DNA of 64,000 nucleotides from Meghimatium bilineatum (GCA_034231615.1 CM067306.1:67673579-67737578); one strand, 5' to 3'. Positions 31,880 to 42,949 are shown, counted from the stretch's first letter. Numbers and translations are program-made. Notes: generated by a model not told the origin, from the letters alone.

Positions 31880-32270
31880 AAGGTGAAGGTAATTGACGTA
31901 GTGTGTTGTCTTGCCAATGATGGCTATGTCCAAGACCTAGTTCCGGAGTGAGACGATTACAAATTGGTGTTGGTTAGAATATGGAATGAAGTAAATCCAT
32001 AGAAATTGTTTACATTAATGGATTTTCCCAATACGACGGATAATGTAATATTCAAAATAATGGACATGAAGAATGAAGGGAGAATACAAACAGGAACTCC
32101 AAGAAACGCACATTTTTTAGAAATGGAGTTCACACTCATCTTGAAGAGAGATTAGTAACACGTTCAGACACTTCAATACCAGTCTACGGACTGATTAACC
32201 TGGTGAGAATACGGGACAGTGGAGTGATAAAACCAGACGACCTTAAAGAGATTGAAAAGCATTGAAATGT
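31880..32270 (+). pseudogene. Degraded coding remnant, unrecognised family
   Basis: Plus reading contains long protein-like runs such as DYKLVLVRIWNEVNP, KLFTLMDFPNTTDNVIFKI, MDMKNEGRIQTGTPRNAHF and LINLVRIRDSGVIKPDD. The composition is that of a real globular protein and not of a repeat, and the run is far longer than chance open stretches in this AT-rich DNA. I do not recognise the family. It is broken in several places. A mobile-element or virus-derived fossil gene is as likely as a host pseudogene. Confidence 0.5.
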
Positions 32271-32486
32271 ATGAGTTACCTCATATGTTCTCCGTCCCTC
32301 TCAAATGGATCTCAGAAAAAAATATTCTTTGTAAAAACAAGACACCCCTAGAGACCTTCTAACTCGTGAGAATAAAACAAACTGATTAACCACTGCTCCA
32401 GGGGGAAACCACTGCGACAGGGAGATTCCCAAGTTGTATACCACGACTTAAAGACTAGTTAATCTCCCCCTTTGTCATTCTGCTCA

Positions 32487-32690
32487 GCTACACCCTGCTA
32501 GAAACATATTATGTCATATATTTTGTTGCTACATTCTGCTAGAAACATATGTCATCTATTTTGTTGCTACATTCTACTAGAAACATGCCATCTGTCATCT
32601 TACTACATCTCGCTAGCAACATATTATATCATCTGTCTTGCTGTAAAATAAATAAATGAACATATTATATCATCTGTCTCGCTGTAAAAA
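32487..32690. repeat. Degenerate tandem repeat, about 40-bp unit
   Basis: Units contain gctacattctgctagaaacat and gtcatctattttgtt, about four or five copies. Confidence 0.75.
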
Positions 32691-32699
32691 ACCACTCTC

Positions 32700-33056
32700 C
32701 GTACAACCAAAAATAACTACTCCGCAAACCACAAATAACCACTCCACACAACCACAAATAACCACTCCGCACAACCACAAATAACCACTCTGCACAGCCA
32801 CAAATAACCACTCTGCACAACCACAAATAACAACTCTGCACAACCACAAATAACCACTCTGCACAGCCACAAATAACAACTCTGCACAACCACAAATAAC
32901 AACTCTGTACAACCACAAATAACCACTCTGCACAACCACAAATAACCACTCTGCACAACCACAAATAACCACTCTGCACAACCACAAATAACCACTCTGC
33001 ACAACCACAAATAACCACTCTGCACAGCCACAAATAACCACTCTGCACAAGCACAA
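32700..33056. repeat. Minisatellite, 23-bp unit, about 15 copies
   Basis: The unit is aataaccactctgcacaac then cac. Minus-strand frames remain open through it (reading WLFVVVQSGYLWLCRVVICG), which is a product of the period. Confidence 0.95.
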
Positions 33057-33067
33057 AGAAGAAAGTT

Positions 33068-33640
33068 TTTTCCCCAAAATAAACCTCCTACAATTGATTA
33101 ACTTCGTATCTACGGTCCTGCCAAGGAACACATAAATAAACCTCCTACAATTGATTAACTTCGTATCTACGGTCCTGCCAAGAAACACATAAATAAACCT
33201 CCTACAATTGATTAACTTCGTATCTACGGTCCTGCCAAGAAACACATAAATAAACCTCATACAATTGATTAACTTCGTATCTACGGTCCTGCCAAGGAAC
33301 ACATAAATAAACCTCCTACACTTGATTAACTTCGTATCTACGGTCCTGCCAAGGAACACATAAATAAACCTCCTACAATTGATTAACTTCGTATCTACGG
33401 TCCTGCCAAGGAACACATAAATAAACCTCCTACAATTGATTAACTTCGTATCTACGGTCCTGCCAAGGAACACATAAATAAACCTCCTACACTTGATTAA
33501 CTTCGTATCTACGGTCCTTACAAGGAACACATAAATAAACCTCCTACACTTGATTAACTTCGTATCTACGGCGCTGCCAAGAAATACATAAATAAAGCTC
33601 CCACTCCTGATCAACATTATGTCTACGGTCATATCAAGGA
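33068..33640. repeat. Minisatellite, 57-bp unit, about 10 copies
   Basis: The unit is ataaacctcctacaattgat, taacttcgtatctacgg, tcctgccaaggaacacata. The 57-bp period is 19 codons, so the minus strand reads a repeated TKLINCRRFIYVFLGRTVD peptide joined to the 23-bp array in one 320-codon frame. No promoter, splice or family support makes this a gene. Confidence 0.95.
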
Positions 33641-33954
33641 GAACATAAATAAAAGAAAGATACCCAACATAAATAGCACATCACAATTCAAGATGTGGCT
33701 TACATATTACACAAATGTAATTATACCCGGTGGCAGGAGACGTCCACCTGTTTGGGAGCTCAATAAACAATCCACAGGAATCATTTGACTTTAATCTATG
33801 TAAATGTGGATGGGCGTGTACAGAAGCTAGCGTCGTCCAGGAGAGTGTACAATGTATAGTTTCACACAATCTATAGTTTCACACAATGTATAGTTTCAGC
33901 GCTGTTTGACTGAAAATGTCGGATATTTGATATTTCTATTTCCTTCTGTCTTGG

Positions 33955-34205
33955 TTGTTAAACGTCCCGCTGGTTATAGCAAGATGTAGTCCGGAGAGCG
34001 GAATGCGTTTTCTCATAAGTTACAGCTTGGATGCAATAGCTCTGGCTTTTGGCCCGACACATCCGACTTTGCATGCCTTCTGGGTCACTTTAGAATTCCC
34101 TGGGATGGGTCAGTCAACCCTAAAAACCTTACTGCATTCCTGTGACATGCATGGCAGGTCACAGAATTGCTCGCATTGTTCCCCTTTCGTGGCCCGGTAG
34201 CACGC
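33955..34205 (-). repeat. Dispersed repeat family A, copy
   Basis: Landmarks are gatgtagtccggagagcgg, agttacagcttggatgcaat, cttttggcccgacacatccg, cttctgggtcactttag and tgcatggcaggtcacag. Confidence 0.7.
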
Positions 34206-34275
34206 GAGTGTGTAGACTCTGCCGGCACCACGTGGGTGTGTAGACTCTGCCGGCACCACGTGGGTGTGTAGGCCC
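34200..34275. repeat. Short tandem repeat, 29-bp unit
   Basis: The unit gtgtgtagactctgccggc then accacgtggg occurs two and a half times, growing out of the end of the family A copy. Confidence 0.85.
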
Positions 34276-34374
34276 TGAACAATACAAATTAAATAAAATA
34301 AATGCACGAAATACCCGGTATCATAATTGAAAATGTTACTTACAGTACACACACAAAACACATTACATAGAAGG

Positions 34375-34733
34375 GCGCAACTAAGGATCAACTCTTCACT
34401 GTGACCTTTGTTCTAGTTTCAAGGTATAACCTAACCTTTCCAGTGTGATTGCAGAAGTGATAATTAAAATTAAAGTATGTTATTTGAAACGGAATATTAA
34501 TTTGGCATTAGCATTTACATTAGGGAGTGGGATAAGGGTTAGGATCAGTTATAAATTAAATAATTAATTAGTTATAATTAAAAATGTAGTTGATATCGTT
34601 TGCATCGGGAGATGTGACGTCACGGCAGCCATTAATTTCATTGGTGTTACACGGAAATCCATGACGTCTTTTAGTTAAAAATGTAAACGTGTGCTATTTA
34701 TAGCACAGTGAAGAGTTGATCCTTAGTTTTACT
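34375..34733. mobile_element. MITE with 25-bp perfect inverted ends and a 9-bp TSD
   Basis: The sequence at 34379-34403 (aactaaggatcaactcttca then ctgtg) is the exact reverse complement of 34704-34728. The 9-bp catagaagg occurs at 34366-34374 and again at 34734-34742, directly outside the element. The inside is non-coding and AT-rich, with a TTAGGG-like phrase (gggataagggttagg). A 9-bp duplication points to the Mutator-like group, with hAT (8 bp) the alternative. Surrounding words (cttacagta, aaacacatta) are parts of a decayed local repeat into which it inserted. Confidence 0.85.
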
Positions 34734-34742
34734 CATAGAAGG

Positions 34743-35080
34743 ATGGCTGTACTGTACCACAAAATACCGGTATCCGAATTCAAATAACCAAAACAGTACC
34801 AGTATTAGACAGTATAAAGAGACAAAAGATCAAGTTGATCAAGTAGTTTTCACACGTTTCCAGACTACTAACAGATAGCACGCCACACATAGCCATGACA
34901 AAAGGGTCACAGCGTATACATAGATAATTCAAAGTGCTGCTTACAGTAATATAAAACACATTATAGTATACACAATACATCACATGTACTTACAGTAATA
35001 TCAAACACAAAGTATACAAAACACATTACAAGTACTTACAGGAATGGCTGTACCACAAAGTGAGATGTTTGTTAGATGTA
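34743..35080. repeat. Decayed local repeat
   Basis: The phrases acttacagtaatat, aaaacacatta and ggctgtaccacaaa recur irregularly here and left of the MITE (34320-34370). No gene is seen to 35299. Confidence 0.5.
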
Positions 35081-35299
35081 CATCAATTATGCTAACACTT
35101 CTGTCACACCTATCCCCTTGTCAAATACTTATCAAGAATTCAGGAGCCCCACCCCCAATTGTCAATTTTCCCCCAGACACCCTCCCCTCCAATTGTTGAT
35201 GTTATTTATGAACGGCCTACCATCGCCACATTTCTACATATTTTACGGCTAACTCAATGGAATCTATATTTGACTAAATCAATGTGCATATTAAAAAAC

Positions 35300-35412
35300 A
35301 AAAAATTCTTCCTGAACACGTCGCGGCGACAGTTATGGTAAAGAGGCCTTTATTTCCACATCCAAAAAAGCCTCCCTGAACAGGAAAAGTGAAAACACGC
35401 AGTAATGAAAGT
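35300..35412 (+). mobile_element. tRNA-derived SINE, copy 3 (3' half only)
   Basis: It matches the 3' half of the SINEs at 7916 and 20569: cttcctgaacacgtcgcggc, aaagaggcctttatttcc and acacgcagtaatgaaagt. The tRNA-like head is missing. Confidence 0.8.
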
Positions 35413-35515
35413 AACGTTTGAATGTGAATATAACACGCAGTAATGAAAGTAACGTTTGAATGTGAATATAACACGCAGTAATGAAAGTAACGTTTGAATG
35501 TGAATATAACACACA
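35389..35515. repeat. Minisatellite, 38-bp unit, grown from the SINE 3' end
   Basis: The unit acacgcagtaatgaaagtaa then cgtttgaatgtgaatata is repeated over three times. Its first 18 bases are the SINE terminus itself, so the array was seeded at the SINE/flank junction. Confidence 0.9.
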
Positions 35516-35519
35516 GATT

Positions 35520-36515
35520 AGATTCAGTGAACAAGTACAGCAGTAGAAAATATGCGGGATACACTAAACCACTCACCCTGACAACATAAAACTCGTTTTC
35601 CAGGTGCAGGGAAACAAATCAAAGAATAACAGTATTTGCTATAATGACCTGAATATGTGACTTATTCTTGATAGCTGTCTCACACACGACACGACTATGT
35701 TCAGAAATGAGCCAGCAAAAGCCTTCACGGTTACAAAAATCGCGGTGGTGTTGACCTAGCAATAGTTCGTTACTCGAATTTTAAAAAAAAAATAGTTTTA
35801 TTATCCCATGAACCATTAAGAAGTCGAACAGGCTACATCGTACTGACGACTGAAATAACCTCTTGACCTGCTTACAGAGATAGGTTGTACAACGGAAAAA
35901 TTGGAGTCAATACACACGTGTAGAAACAGGGATGGCTTTATATCTCCCTATCTGATACAATCTGTACCCCCTACCGCCCTAATTCTGTTCATATGTGGTC
36001 TATAATATATGCCTATATTACATCATAATTCAGTATCTATATTTTGTTTTCTGCACGTAAGAAATTTTCTAAGAGTATTGTTGTTGTTATATTGTTGAAT
36101 AGTTGGACAATGGAGTAGATCAGGTTATTGACAATATCGTTAATATGGCCATGTATGTGTGTTTTCTTTCACTAGTCAACGCTGTCCCAGTATGGAATAC
36201 ATCAAAGTTGTCCCAGTTTGACTATTATGGAATGAATGAAAGTTATCTCAGAGAAACAGGGTTAGGGGATGTGCATAAAATGCGCCAACCATTTGTTGCC
36301 AATATTTGACACCCCCTCCCAATCAACAAAGTGTCATAAATTCAGGCACCTCCCTTCTCACTGCAAACAATTGAACTGTCCTTACTCCAAAAATGTACAG
36401 GAAAAGTAAGACAAAAAAAAGCACATTATATTCCAGATATATGAGAAAACAAAATTTTCTAATTTAGTTGACGTCAACTTTTGTCACCCCACCTTCCCCT
36501 TGTCAACAATTGTAC
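35520..36515. other. No recognised feature
   Basis: A 68-codon open frame at 36103-36309 (MDNGVDQVIDNIVNMAMY...) has no family I know and no repeat structure. Two stretches with gtca and caccccc-type phrases (about 35090-35200 and 36300-36500) resemble each other loosely. I make no gene call. Confidence 0.4.
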
Positions 36516-36519
36516 AACG

Positions 36520-37240
36520 TCTTCGATTTTTTGCTGTAGAAATGGCATTAACCTACAGACTAAGCTGAAATTTTACAGGGTAGTGGTACTTCCAGTGCTG
36601 CCTTACGCTAGTGAAACATGGACTGTGTACAGACGTCATGTGAGAAAAAAACTCAATCATTTTCACACAACTTGTCTCAGAAAAGTTATGAACATCAGAT
36701 GGCAAGACAAGATTCCAGATACCACTGTCCTTGATAGATGTGGTATCCCAAGCATTGACACGATCCTGATGCAGAAACAGATTCGTTGGGCAGGTCATTT
36801 GATGCGTATGCCAAATAATCGTCTGCCAAAGATACTTCTATATGGTGAGCTGGTACACGATCTCAAGGTGGCCAAAAGATCTCCACAAGGAAAAGTTAAA
36901 GGACTCACTGAAATCCTTTGAAATAGACCACGATACATGGGAAGAACGCACAAAATAGATCTACATGACGTTCTACAATTTAAAAAAACGCATCATCTTG
37001 TGAAAAGAAGAGAAATTCAGCAGCACAACAGCGGAGAGCAGCTAGAAAGTCACGGATAGACCAAGATCCGCCTACAGTCATAATTCGATGTCCGAACTGT
37101 CCAAGAACATTTACAGCTCGAATAGGGCTCATTAGCCATCTACGAACTCATAATCAAGGACATAACTAAAATTGAATTTTCAAAAGTGGATGTAACAAAT
37201 GGTCATCTTCACTTGTAATGGACAAACAACAACAACACAA
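36520..37240 (+). mobile_element. LINE 3' part (RTE/CR1-like) encoding a terminal C2H2 finger
   Basis: Plus reading gives LQTKLKFYRVVVLPVLPYAS, ETWTVYRRH, LDRCGIPSIDTILMQKQIRW and AGHLMRMPNNRLPKILLYGE. After a frame break come the KRxxRDxxK-type tail and CPNCPRTFTARIGLISHLRT(H), a single C2H2 zinc finger that some LINE families carry at their C terminus. The 3' end is a short AAC tail (caaacaacaacaacac). Another copy of the family, inverted, is at 40217. Confidence 0.88.
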
Positions 37241-37284
37241 CTTCTTCAGAATAGCCCCCCACCCCAATAGACGACGCAATTTTT

Positions 37285-37455
37285 GGACAGTTCCTTATGC
37301 TGTTGAATAAAAACATGAAGTCTGTATTACTTTATGGCTCAGAAACATGGTATGCAACCCAGAAAATCATATCAAAACTGCAGATATTTATATATAGATG
37401 TCTCTGTCCTTTACTTCTCAGAAAAAGTCCTGACGTCAACCTTCTGTGGAATATA
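37285..37455 (+). mobile_element. LINE RT thumb fragment
   Basis: Plus reading gives LLNKNMKSVLLYGSETWYAT then LQIFIYRCLCPLL, the usual LYGSETW block, running directly into the GA-rich array at about 37456. Confidence 0.75.
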
Positions 37456-37660
37456 ACCTTAGAGAGAGAGAGAGAGAGAGATATAGAGGTCCAGACTTCT
37501 GTCAAATATACCATCAGAGAGAGAGAGAGAGAGATAGAGGTCCAGACTTCTGTCAAATATACCCTCAGAGAGAGAGAGAGAGATAGAGGTCCAGACTTCT
37601 GTCAAATATACCCTCAGAGAGAGAGAGAGAGATAGAGGTCCAGACTTCTGTCAAATATAC

Positions 37661-37702
<42 letters not shown>

Positions 37703-37856
37703 CCAGACTTCTGTCAAATATACCCTCAGAGAGAGAGAGATAGAGGTCCAGACTTCTGTCAAATATACCCTCAGAGAGAGAGAGATAGAGGTCCAGACTT
37801 CTGTCAAATATACCCTCAGAGAGAGAGATAGAGGTCCAGACTTCTGTCAAATATAC

Positions 37857-37894
<38 letters not shown>

Positions 37895-37974
37895 GTCCAG
37901 ACTTCTGTCAAATATACCCTCAGAGAGAGAGAGAGATAGAGAGAGATAGAGGTCCAGACTTCTGTCAAATATAC

Positions 37975-38010
<36 letters not shown>

Positions 38011-38030
38011 GTCCAGACTTCTGTGGAAAA
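37456..38030. repeat. Compound array: 30-bp spacer alternating with GA microsatellite
   Basis: A constant spacer (ggtccagacttctgtcaaat then ataccctca) alternates about eleven times with GA tracts of variable length (about 10 to 35 bases). Total unit length therefore varies while the spacer stays almost unchanged. Confidence 0.95.
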
Positions 38031-38569
38031 CACACCTAAAACACCGGGATAGATCGCAGAAATTGTGTAGTATCAGGAACTAAAGATGACATAAAACAAG
38101 CCGCTCTATACATGGCCACATTAACGGACTGGATGCATGGGGGTGGGGGGGGGGGAGAAGGATTGATCGCAGAAAAAGAATGGGTTTATTTTCAATAGGT
38201 AAAAGGAGATTGCATTCAAGATTTTACACAAGAAAAACAAACAATATCTAATTCAAAAATACGGTCGAGACGATACAGAAAAACAAGTGACAAACGCAGA
38301 AGGAATTTTTTTCAAATAGGATACAGGGAAATATTACGTTTCAGCTCTGACCTAATTGTCCTAGTTTTGAGTTTCCATGTAAATACAAACTGGATTAATC
38401 GATGAACAAAATATTAGTAGTTATATATTTGTCAATAATAATATGAGGTTTTAATTTGAACACACATGTGACTTCAGCAGGAACAGCAGGAAGGCCACTT
38501 TCCCTTTCATGTTGGAAATATTCTTACTACTCCTAAGAAAATCTGTATTGTCTTACAAGACACTTAATA
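38031..38569. other. No recognised feature
   Basis: It begins with a G run near 38140-38155. I see no coding, mobile or repeat signature. Confidence 0.5.
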
Positions 38570-39760
38570 GAACTAATGTTGTCTTACAAGACTCTTTGTT
38601 TATAGCTTGGGTTAAATTCACTTTTCTTCCTTAAACCCTACTTCTGGATCACTTGAACCACCTAAGAAATGTGACAGCCACACCCACCTATACCCCTCTA
38701 GGGAATCTGACAGCCAACTTCACCCCGAATACCTAACCTGGATCACCTGAACCCTCTAGAGAATGTCACAGTCAACTTCACCCCGAATACCTGATCTGGA
38801 TCACTTGAACCCTTTAGGAAATGTCACAGTGAACTTCACCTCGAATACCTCACTTGGAACAATTGATCCCTCCGGGGAATGTGACAGTCAACCCTCTAGG
38901 GAATGTGACAGAAAACCCTAATCCACCAACACCCTATCTAGATCACTTGAAAGCTTTAGGTAATGTGACATCAAACCCTATGCAGAATATGCACCCATCA
39001 ATACCCCATCTGGATAATTTTAACACTCAAGGGAAATGTGACAGCCAAACCTCTAGGAAAATGTGGCAGCCAATCTTCTAGGGAAATGTGACAGCCAATC
39101 CTCTAGGCAAATGTGACTGCCAACCCTCTAGGGAATGTGACAGCAAACCCTCTAGGTAAATGTGACAGCCAACCCTCATCCCCGAATACCTCATCTAGAA
39201 CACTTGAACCCTCTAGGTAAATGTGACAGCCAACCCTCTAGGGAAATGTGACTGCTAATCCACTAGGGAAATGTGACAACCAATTTTATAGGTAAATGTG
39301 ACAGCCAACCCTCACCCCAGAATACCTCATCTAGAACACTTGAACCCTCTAGGGAAATGTGACAGCCAACCCTCTAGGGAAATGTGACAGCCAACCCTCT
39401 AGGTAAATGTGACATCCAACCCTCACCCCCGAATACCACATCTAGAACACTTGAATCCTCTAGGGAAATGTGACTACTAATCCACTAGGGAATGTGACAG
39501 CCAACTTTATAGGTAAATGTGACAGCCAACCCTCACCCCCGAATACCTCATCTAGAACACTTGAACCCTCTAGGGAAATATGACAGCCAACCCTCTAGGG
39601 AAATGTGACAGCCAACCCTCTAGGGAAATGTGACTGCTAATCCACTAGGTAAATATGACAGCCAACCCTCACCCCCGAATACCTCGGGTATTTGCTTGAC
39701 ATGTCACATTGCTGCTGTTCCATTGTTTTCTCACTCAAGGCCACGGAAACGCAAAAGCGA
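38570..39760 (-). repeat. Family A element with internally amplified middle
   Basis: The left part (about 38595-38690: tttatagcttgggttaaatt, cttctggatcacttgaacc) and the right part (39695-39760: cttgacatgtcacattgctg, aaggccacggaaac) are the two ends of a family A copy. Between them is about 1 kb made of two alternating words: ctctagggaaatgtgacagc (about 25-bp unit) and cacccccgaatacctcatc plus tagaacacttgaacc. Both words match the middle of ordinary family A copies (ggtcactgaaccatctaggg, aatgggacaa). Confidence 0.8.
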
Positions 39761-40216
39761 TTGTCATAAACGAAGGTGATTGCACTAAGTGTGCAAATAT
39801 CGCAGCATGGCTTATATCAACAATAATTACACTTCAGGGATAAATTTCATCATCATCATACTTCAGATATAGGCACATTCCGAGCAAACGAAAGAATAAG
39901 AATCATCAGGTGCAGTCTCCACATCAAAGGTTGCCTACAACATAATCTATTTCATTGATGGTGCAACTGTATAGATGCATCTTGCCTATCCCATGATGTT
40001 CACCTTCGAACTTCTATCTCTGCCTACCTCTTTCTCGCCAGCCCTCAATCCCATCCCACGATGATTGTCTCCCACTTGTCTATCTCTTGCTCGTCGGCCA
40101 TCAACTTTTCAAGCTGAGGTCCTCATCAACATTTATATAAACCTATCTACACGATATTTATACAGATCTATGTCAACAATATTTATGAACAGAACATTTA
40201 TATAGATCTATGTACA
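39761..40216. other. No gene; decayed repeat around 40100-40216
   Basis: Phrases of the type catttatatagatctatgtac recur several times and continue on the other side of the LINE insertion at 40663-40700. Confidence 0.5.
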
Positions 40217-40662
40217 TAAAATCTATATTGTTGTTCGTCCATCACAAGTGATGATGACCATTTATTACATCCACTTTTGAAAATTAAATTAGAGTTGTCC
40301 TTGATTATGAGTTCGTAGAGAGCCCTATTCGAGCTGTAAATGTCCTTGGATAGTTCGGACATGGAATGACGACTGTAGACGGATCTTGGTCTATCCGTGA
40401 CTTTCTAGCTGCTCTCCGCTGTTGAGCTGCTGCATTTCTCTTCTTTTCACAAGATGATGCGCTCTTTTTTATTTTAGAACGCCATGTAGATCTATTTTGT
40501 GCAAGTTCTTCCCATGTATCGTGGTCTATTTCAAAGTGGCACCCTCCATTTTGTCTGACACCCTCCGACCATTTGGTTATTTCTATTTCAAAGGCTTTCA
40601 GTGAGTTCTTTAACGAGTCCTTGTAGCGCTTCCTTTGGCCACTTTGAAATCGTTTACCCTTC
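40217..40662 (-). mobile_element. LINE 3' fragment (same family as 36520-37240), inverted
   Basis: Minus reading gives KGKRFQSGQRKRYKDSLKNS, DHDTWEELAQNRSTWRSKI, AAAQQRRAARKSRID and CPNYPRTFTARIGL, an altered finger with Tyr at the third position after the first Cys. It includes a short duplicated segment (FEIEITKW...HFEIDHDTW). Its AAC tail is at 40228. tctatgtaca flanks it (40207-40216 and 40663-40672), a likely 10-bp target duplication in a local repeat. Confidence 0.88.
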
Positions 40663-40697
40663 TCTATGTACACAACATCTATATAGATCTTTGTACA

Positions 40698-40772
40698 CAG
40701 TATGTATGTATATGAGATGGCGAGTATGTATGTATATGAGATGGCGAGTATGTATGTATATGAGATGGCGAG
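40698..40772. repeat. Minisatellite, 27-bp unit, 3 copies
   Basis: The unit gtatgtatgtatatgagatg then gcga is repeated three times. Confidence 0.85.
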
Positions 40773-40819
40773 GCATGCGAATGAGCTGATAGAGATGGGG
40801 TAACATAATGAGAATAAAC

Positions 40820-42222
40820 TGGTAGAGATGACGAAAAAGATAGGAATATTTTGAGAATGTAAACAGATTAATAAATAACAGCAACAATGAAGATGATCTA
40901 TATATTTCGGGAAAGTTTAACGCAAATAGAGAAGGAATATAGGAATATAAAGGACATTTCGGCGACACATGAAATAAGATTAACGACAACGGTTATAAAC
41001 TAATAGACACATGCATCCAGCACAACCTCTTTGTAACGAACACATTCTTTAAACATAGACAGTCACAAGTGTACACATAGTATAAATGGAACAGATTGGA
41101 ATGCAAGAGCCAGATAGACTTCATACTTACAAAAAGAAACAATAGATGAAAAATAACCGACGCATCAGGAATACCTAACCTGCATCGAGACGCTGCCCAT
41201 AATGCAGTAATAATAATAGCCAAAACAAACAGAGCGAAAAAAATAACAAGAAAAGCACAATGCACCAAGGGCAACTAGATACATAGGAATTGGAAGATTC
41301 AACAAGCGCGAAAAATATAATATATCCAGGAAGTTAACGAAAAATATAATATATCCAGGAAGTTAACGAAAAATATAATATATCCAGGAAGTTAACGAAA
41401 AATATAATATATCCAGGAAGTTAACGAAAAATATAATATATCCAGGAAGTTAACGAAAAATTCACTAAGCTACCAGAATACACCCAGCACATAGAAGAAT
41501 ATAAATATCCAAAAAATGCAGAAAGGAAATATCTAAAAAAAAAATGCCATCATGCAAAGAGCAGGAAACATATGCAGATATAAATGCCATAAATGTGCGA
41601 AACCAAAAATAACAGCTTGATGGACAGAAGAGGTAAAGAACGCAACCACAGATAAGAAATAAAATTACAAGAACTGGACAACAAGCAAAACGCACGAAGA
41701 TTGCTTAGCATACAATACAGCAAAGTTAAAGCTGCATACCTTTAACATGGATATAAATATAGAAAAGACCGAAGTAATGAAGATAGGAAAAACAAAGAAA
41801 CAGCAATATACATATTGGAAATAATAGACTTAAACAGGTGACAGAATTCACATACCTAGGGAGTAGCAAAGAAATACACAATAGATGTAGTACAGTATAC
41901 CAAGCCCTAGAGAAAATGACACCAATCTTCATAAACAAAATGTAGGTTTAATCACCAAAATAACAATATTCAAAACAATTATTATGCACACGCTGTGCTA
42001 CCAAAGCCAAACATGGACAACGACAGCACATGACAAGCGTAAACTTGTGATATCTGAAATAGCTATGCTACACAGATACAGTGAAGACAGACCTAGAGGC
42101 CGACCACGAAAACGATGGACCACCGAAATAAAAGAGGCGATAAATTCCACAATATACTCAGCACACAAGTGGGCCGTCTCCAGAAAACTCTTCTACTCCT
42201 GACGCTGAAAGGCAGCAAATGG
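40820..42222 (+). mobile_element. LINE relic: endonuclease through 3' end
   Basis: Plus reading shows the endonuclease end (SGKFNANREG, NGYKLIDTCIQHNLFVTNTF, SQIDFILTKRN, DAAHNAVIIIAKTNR), then a 29-bp array, then RT-palm/thumb words (NIEKTEVMKIGKTKK, VTEFTYLGSSKE, HTLCYQSQTWTTTAHDKRK) and the tail GRPRKRWTTEIKEAI. Most of the RT is deleted and frames change often. It is an old copy. Confidence 0.85.
41307..41460. repeat. Minisatellite, 29-bp unit, 5 copies, inside a LINE
   Basis: The unit gaaaaatataatatatccag then gaagttaac is identical in all copies, so this amplification is much younger than the LINE it sits in. Confidence 0.95.
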
Positions 42223-42231
42223 TTTAGCGAA

Positions 42232-42632
42232 TAGATAGCTCCCTAAATAAACAGTTAGAAGACAGAGTTGATGCCTGCCTTTGAGATGTGGGTATATAGA
42301 AGAATATGGACAACAGTATGGGAGGAGAAGAAAACAAACAAAGAGGTGCTAAAACACGTAATATGAAGAAAGAATTACTAAGAGAAATAAAGATCAGGCA
42401 AATAAATGTAGACACATTAAAAGGCATGACACCTTATTGAAGACTTTACTTGAAGGTTAAGTGAAAGGGAAGCGAGCAAGAGGTAGGCAGAGACATAAGT
42501 GGGAGAGTAACATCACAAGATGGACAAGTTATAGTCTAGCAGAGTGCACTACAAGACAAGAGACAGGGAATGCTTGAGGTCTGTTGCAGCCAATCTTCGT
42601 TGCGGAGACGGTACTTGATGATGGTGATGATC
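42232..42632 (+). mobile_element. LINE 3' end fragment (GATG-tailed family)
   Basis: It contains gatgcctgcctttgagatgtgg, gcaagaggtaggcagagaca, tagtctagcagagtgcac, ttgaggtctgttgcagcc and cggagacggtacttgatg with a gatgatggtgatgat tail. It is the same family as 9215 and 30353. Confidence 0.85.
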
Positions 42633-42639
42633 AGAGACC

Positions 42640-42949
42640 ATCGGGTCAGATTTGAACTCCGCTCCGGTCTAATTGACAAGAATAGTGCAAACGGGTACCG
42701 GTTGTGATCCGGCCACTTTCTCGGTAACAACTTTGTCGTGAACGTGGGTTGGGGGGGGACGGAGCCGGAGCGAAACTGTTGGGGAAAAATGGGAGAGGGA
42801 TGAAAGAGAGTACGGAAAACGAAGTGAAAGAAGCACTACTAGGCTAACACAATCATTCCCACTGTCCAGGTAGCTGGCGGTTGTGGTGTCAAAGCAACGC
42901 TAGGCTAAGAGAACCTGATTCTGAAAGCGTTCCCCACTGAATATGAATG
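42640..42949. other. GC-richer block, unassigned
   Basis: This block stands out by composition (ctccgctccggtctaattg, acggagccggagcgaaact). It holds no exon or mobile signature that I know. Confidence 0.4.

Noticed and set aside
32670-33632. 320-codon minus-strand frame of repeated TKLINCRRFIYVFLGRTVD
   Set aside because: It is a fusion of two minisatellites (57 bp and 23 bp). The composition, lack of any domain and absence of flanking exon signals argue against a gene.
36103-36309. Plus-strand frame MDNGVDQVIDNIVNMAMY...
   Set aside because: Single short open frame without a recognised motif. It was left as unassigned sequence.
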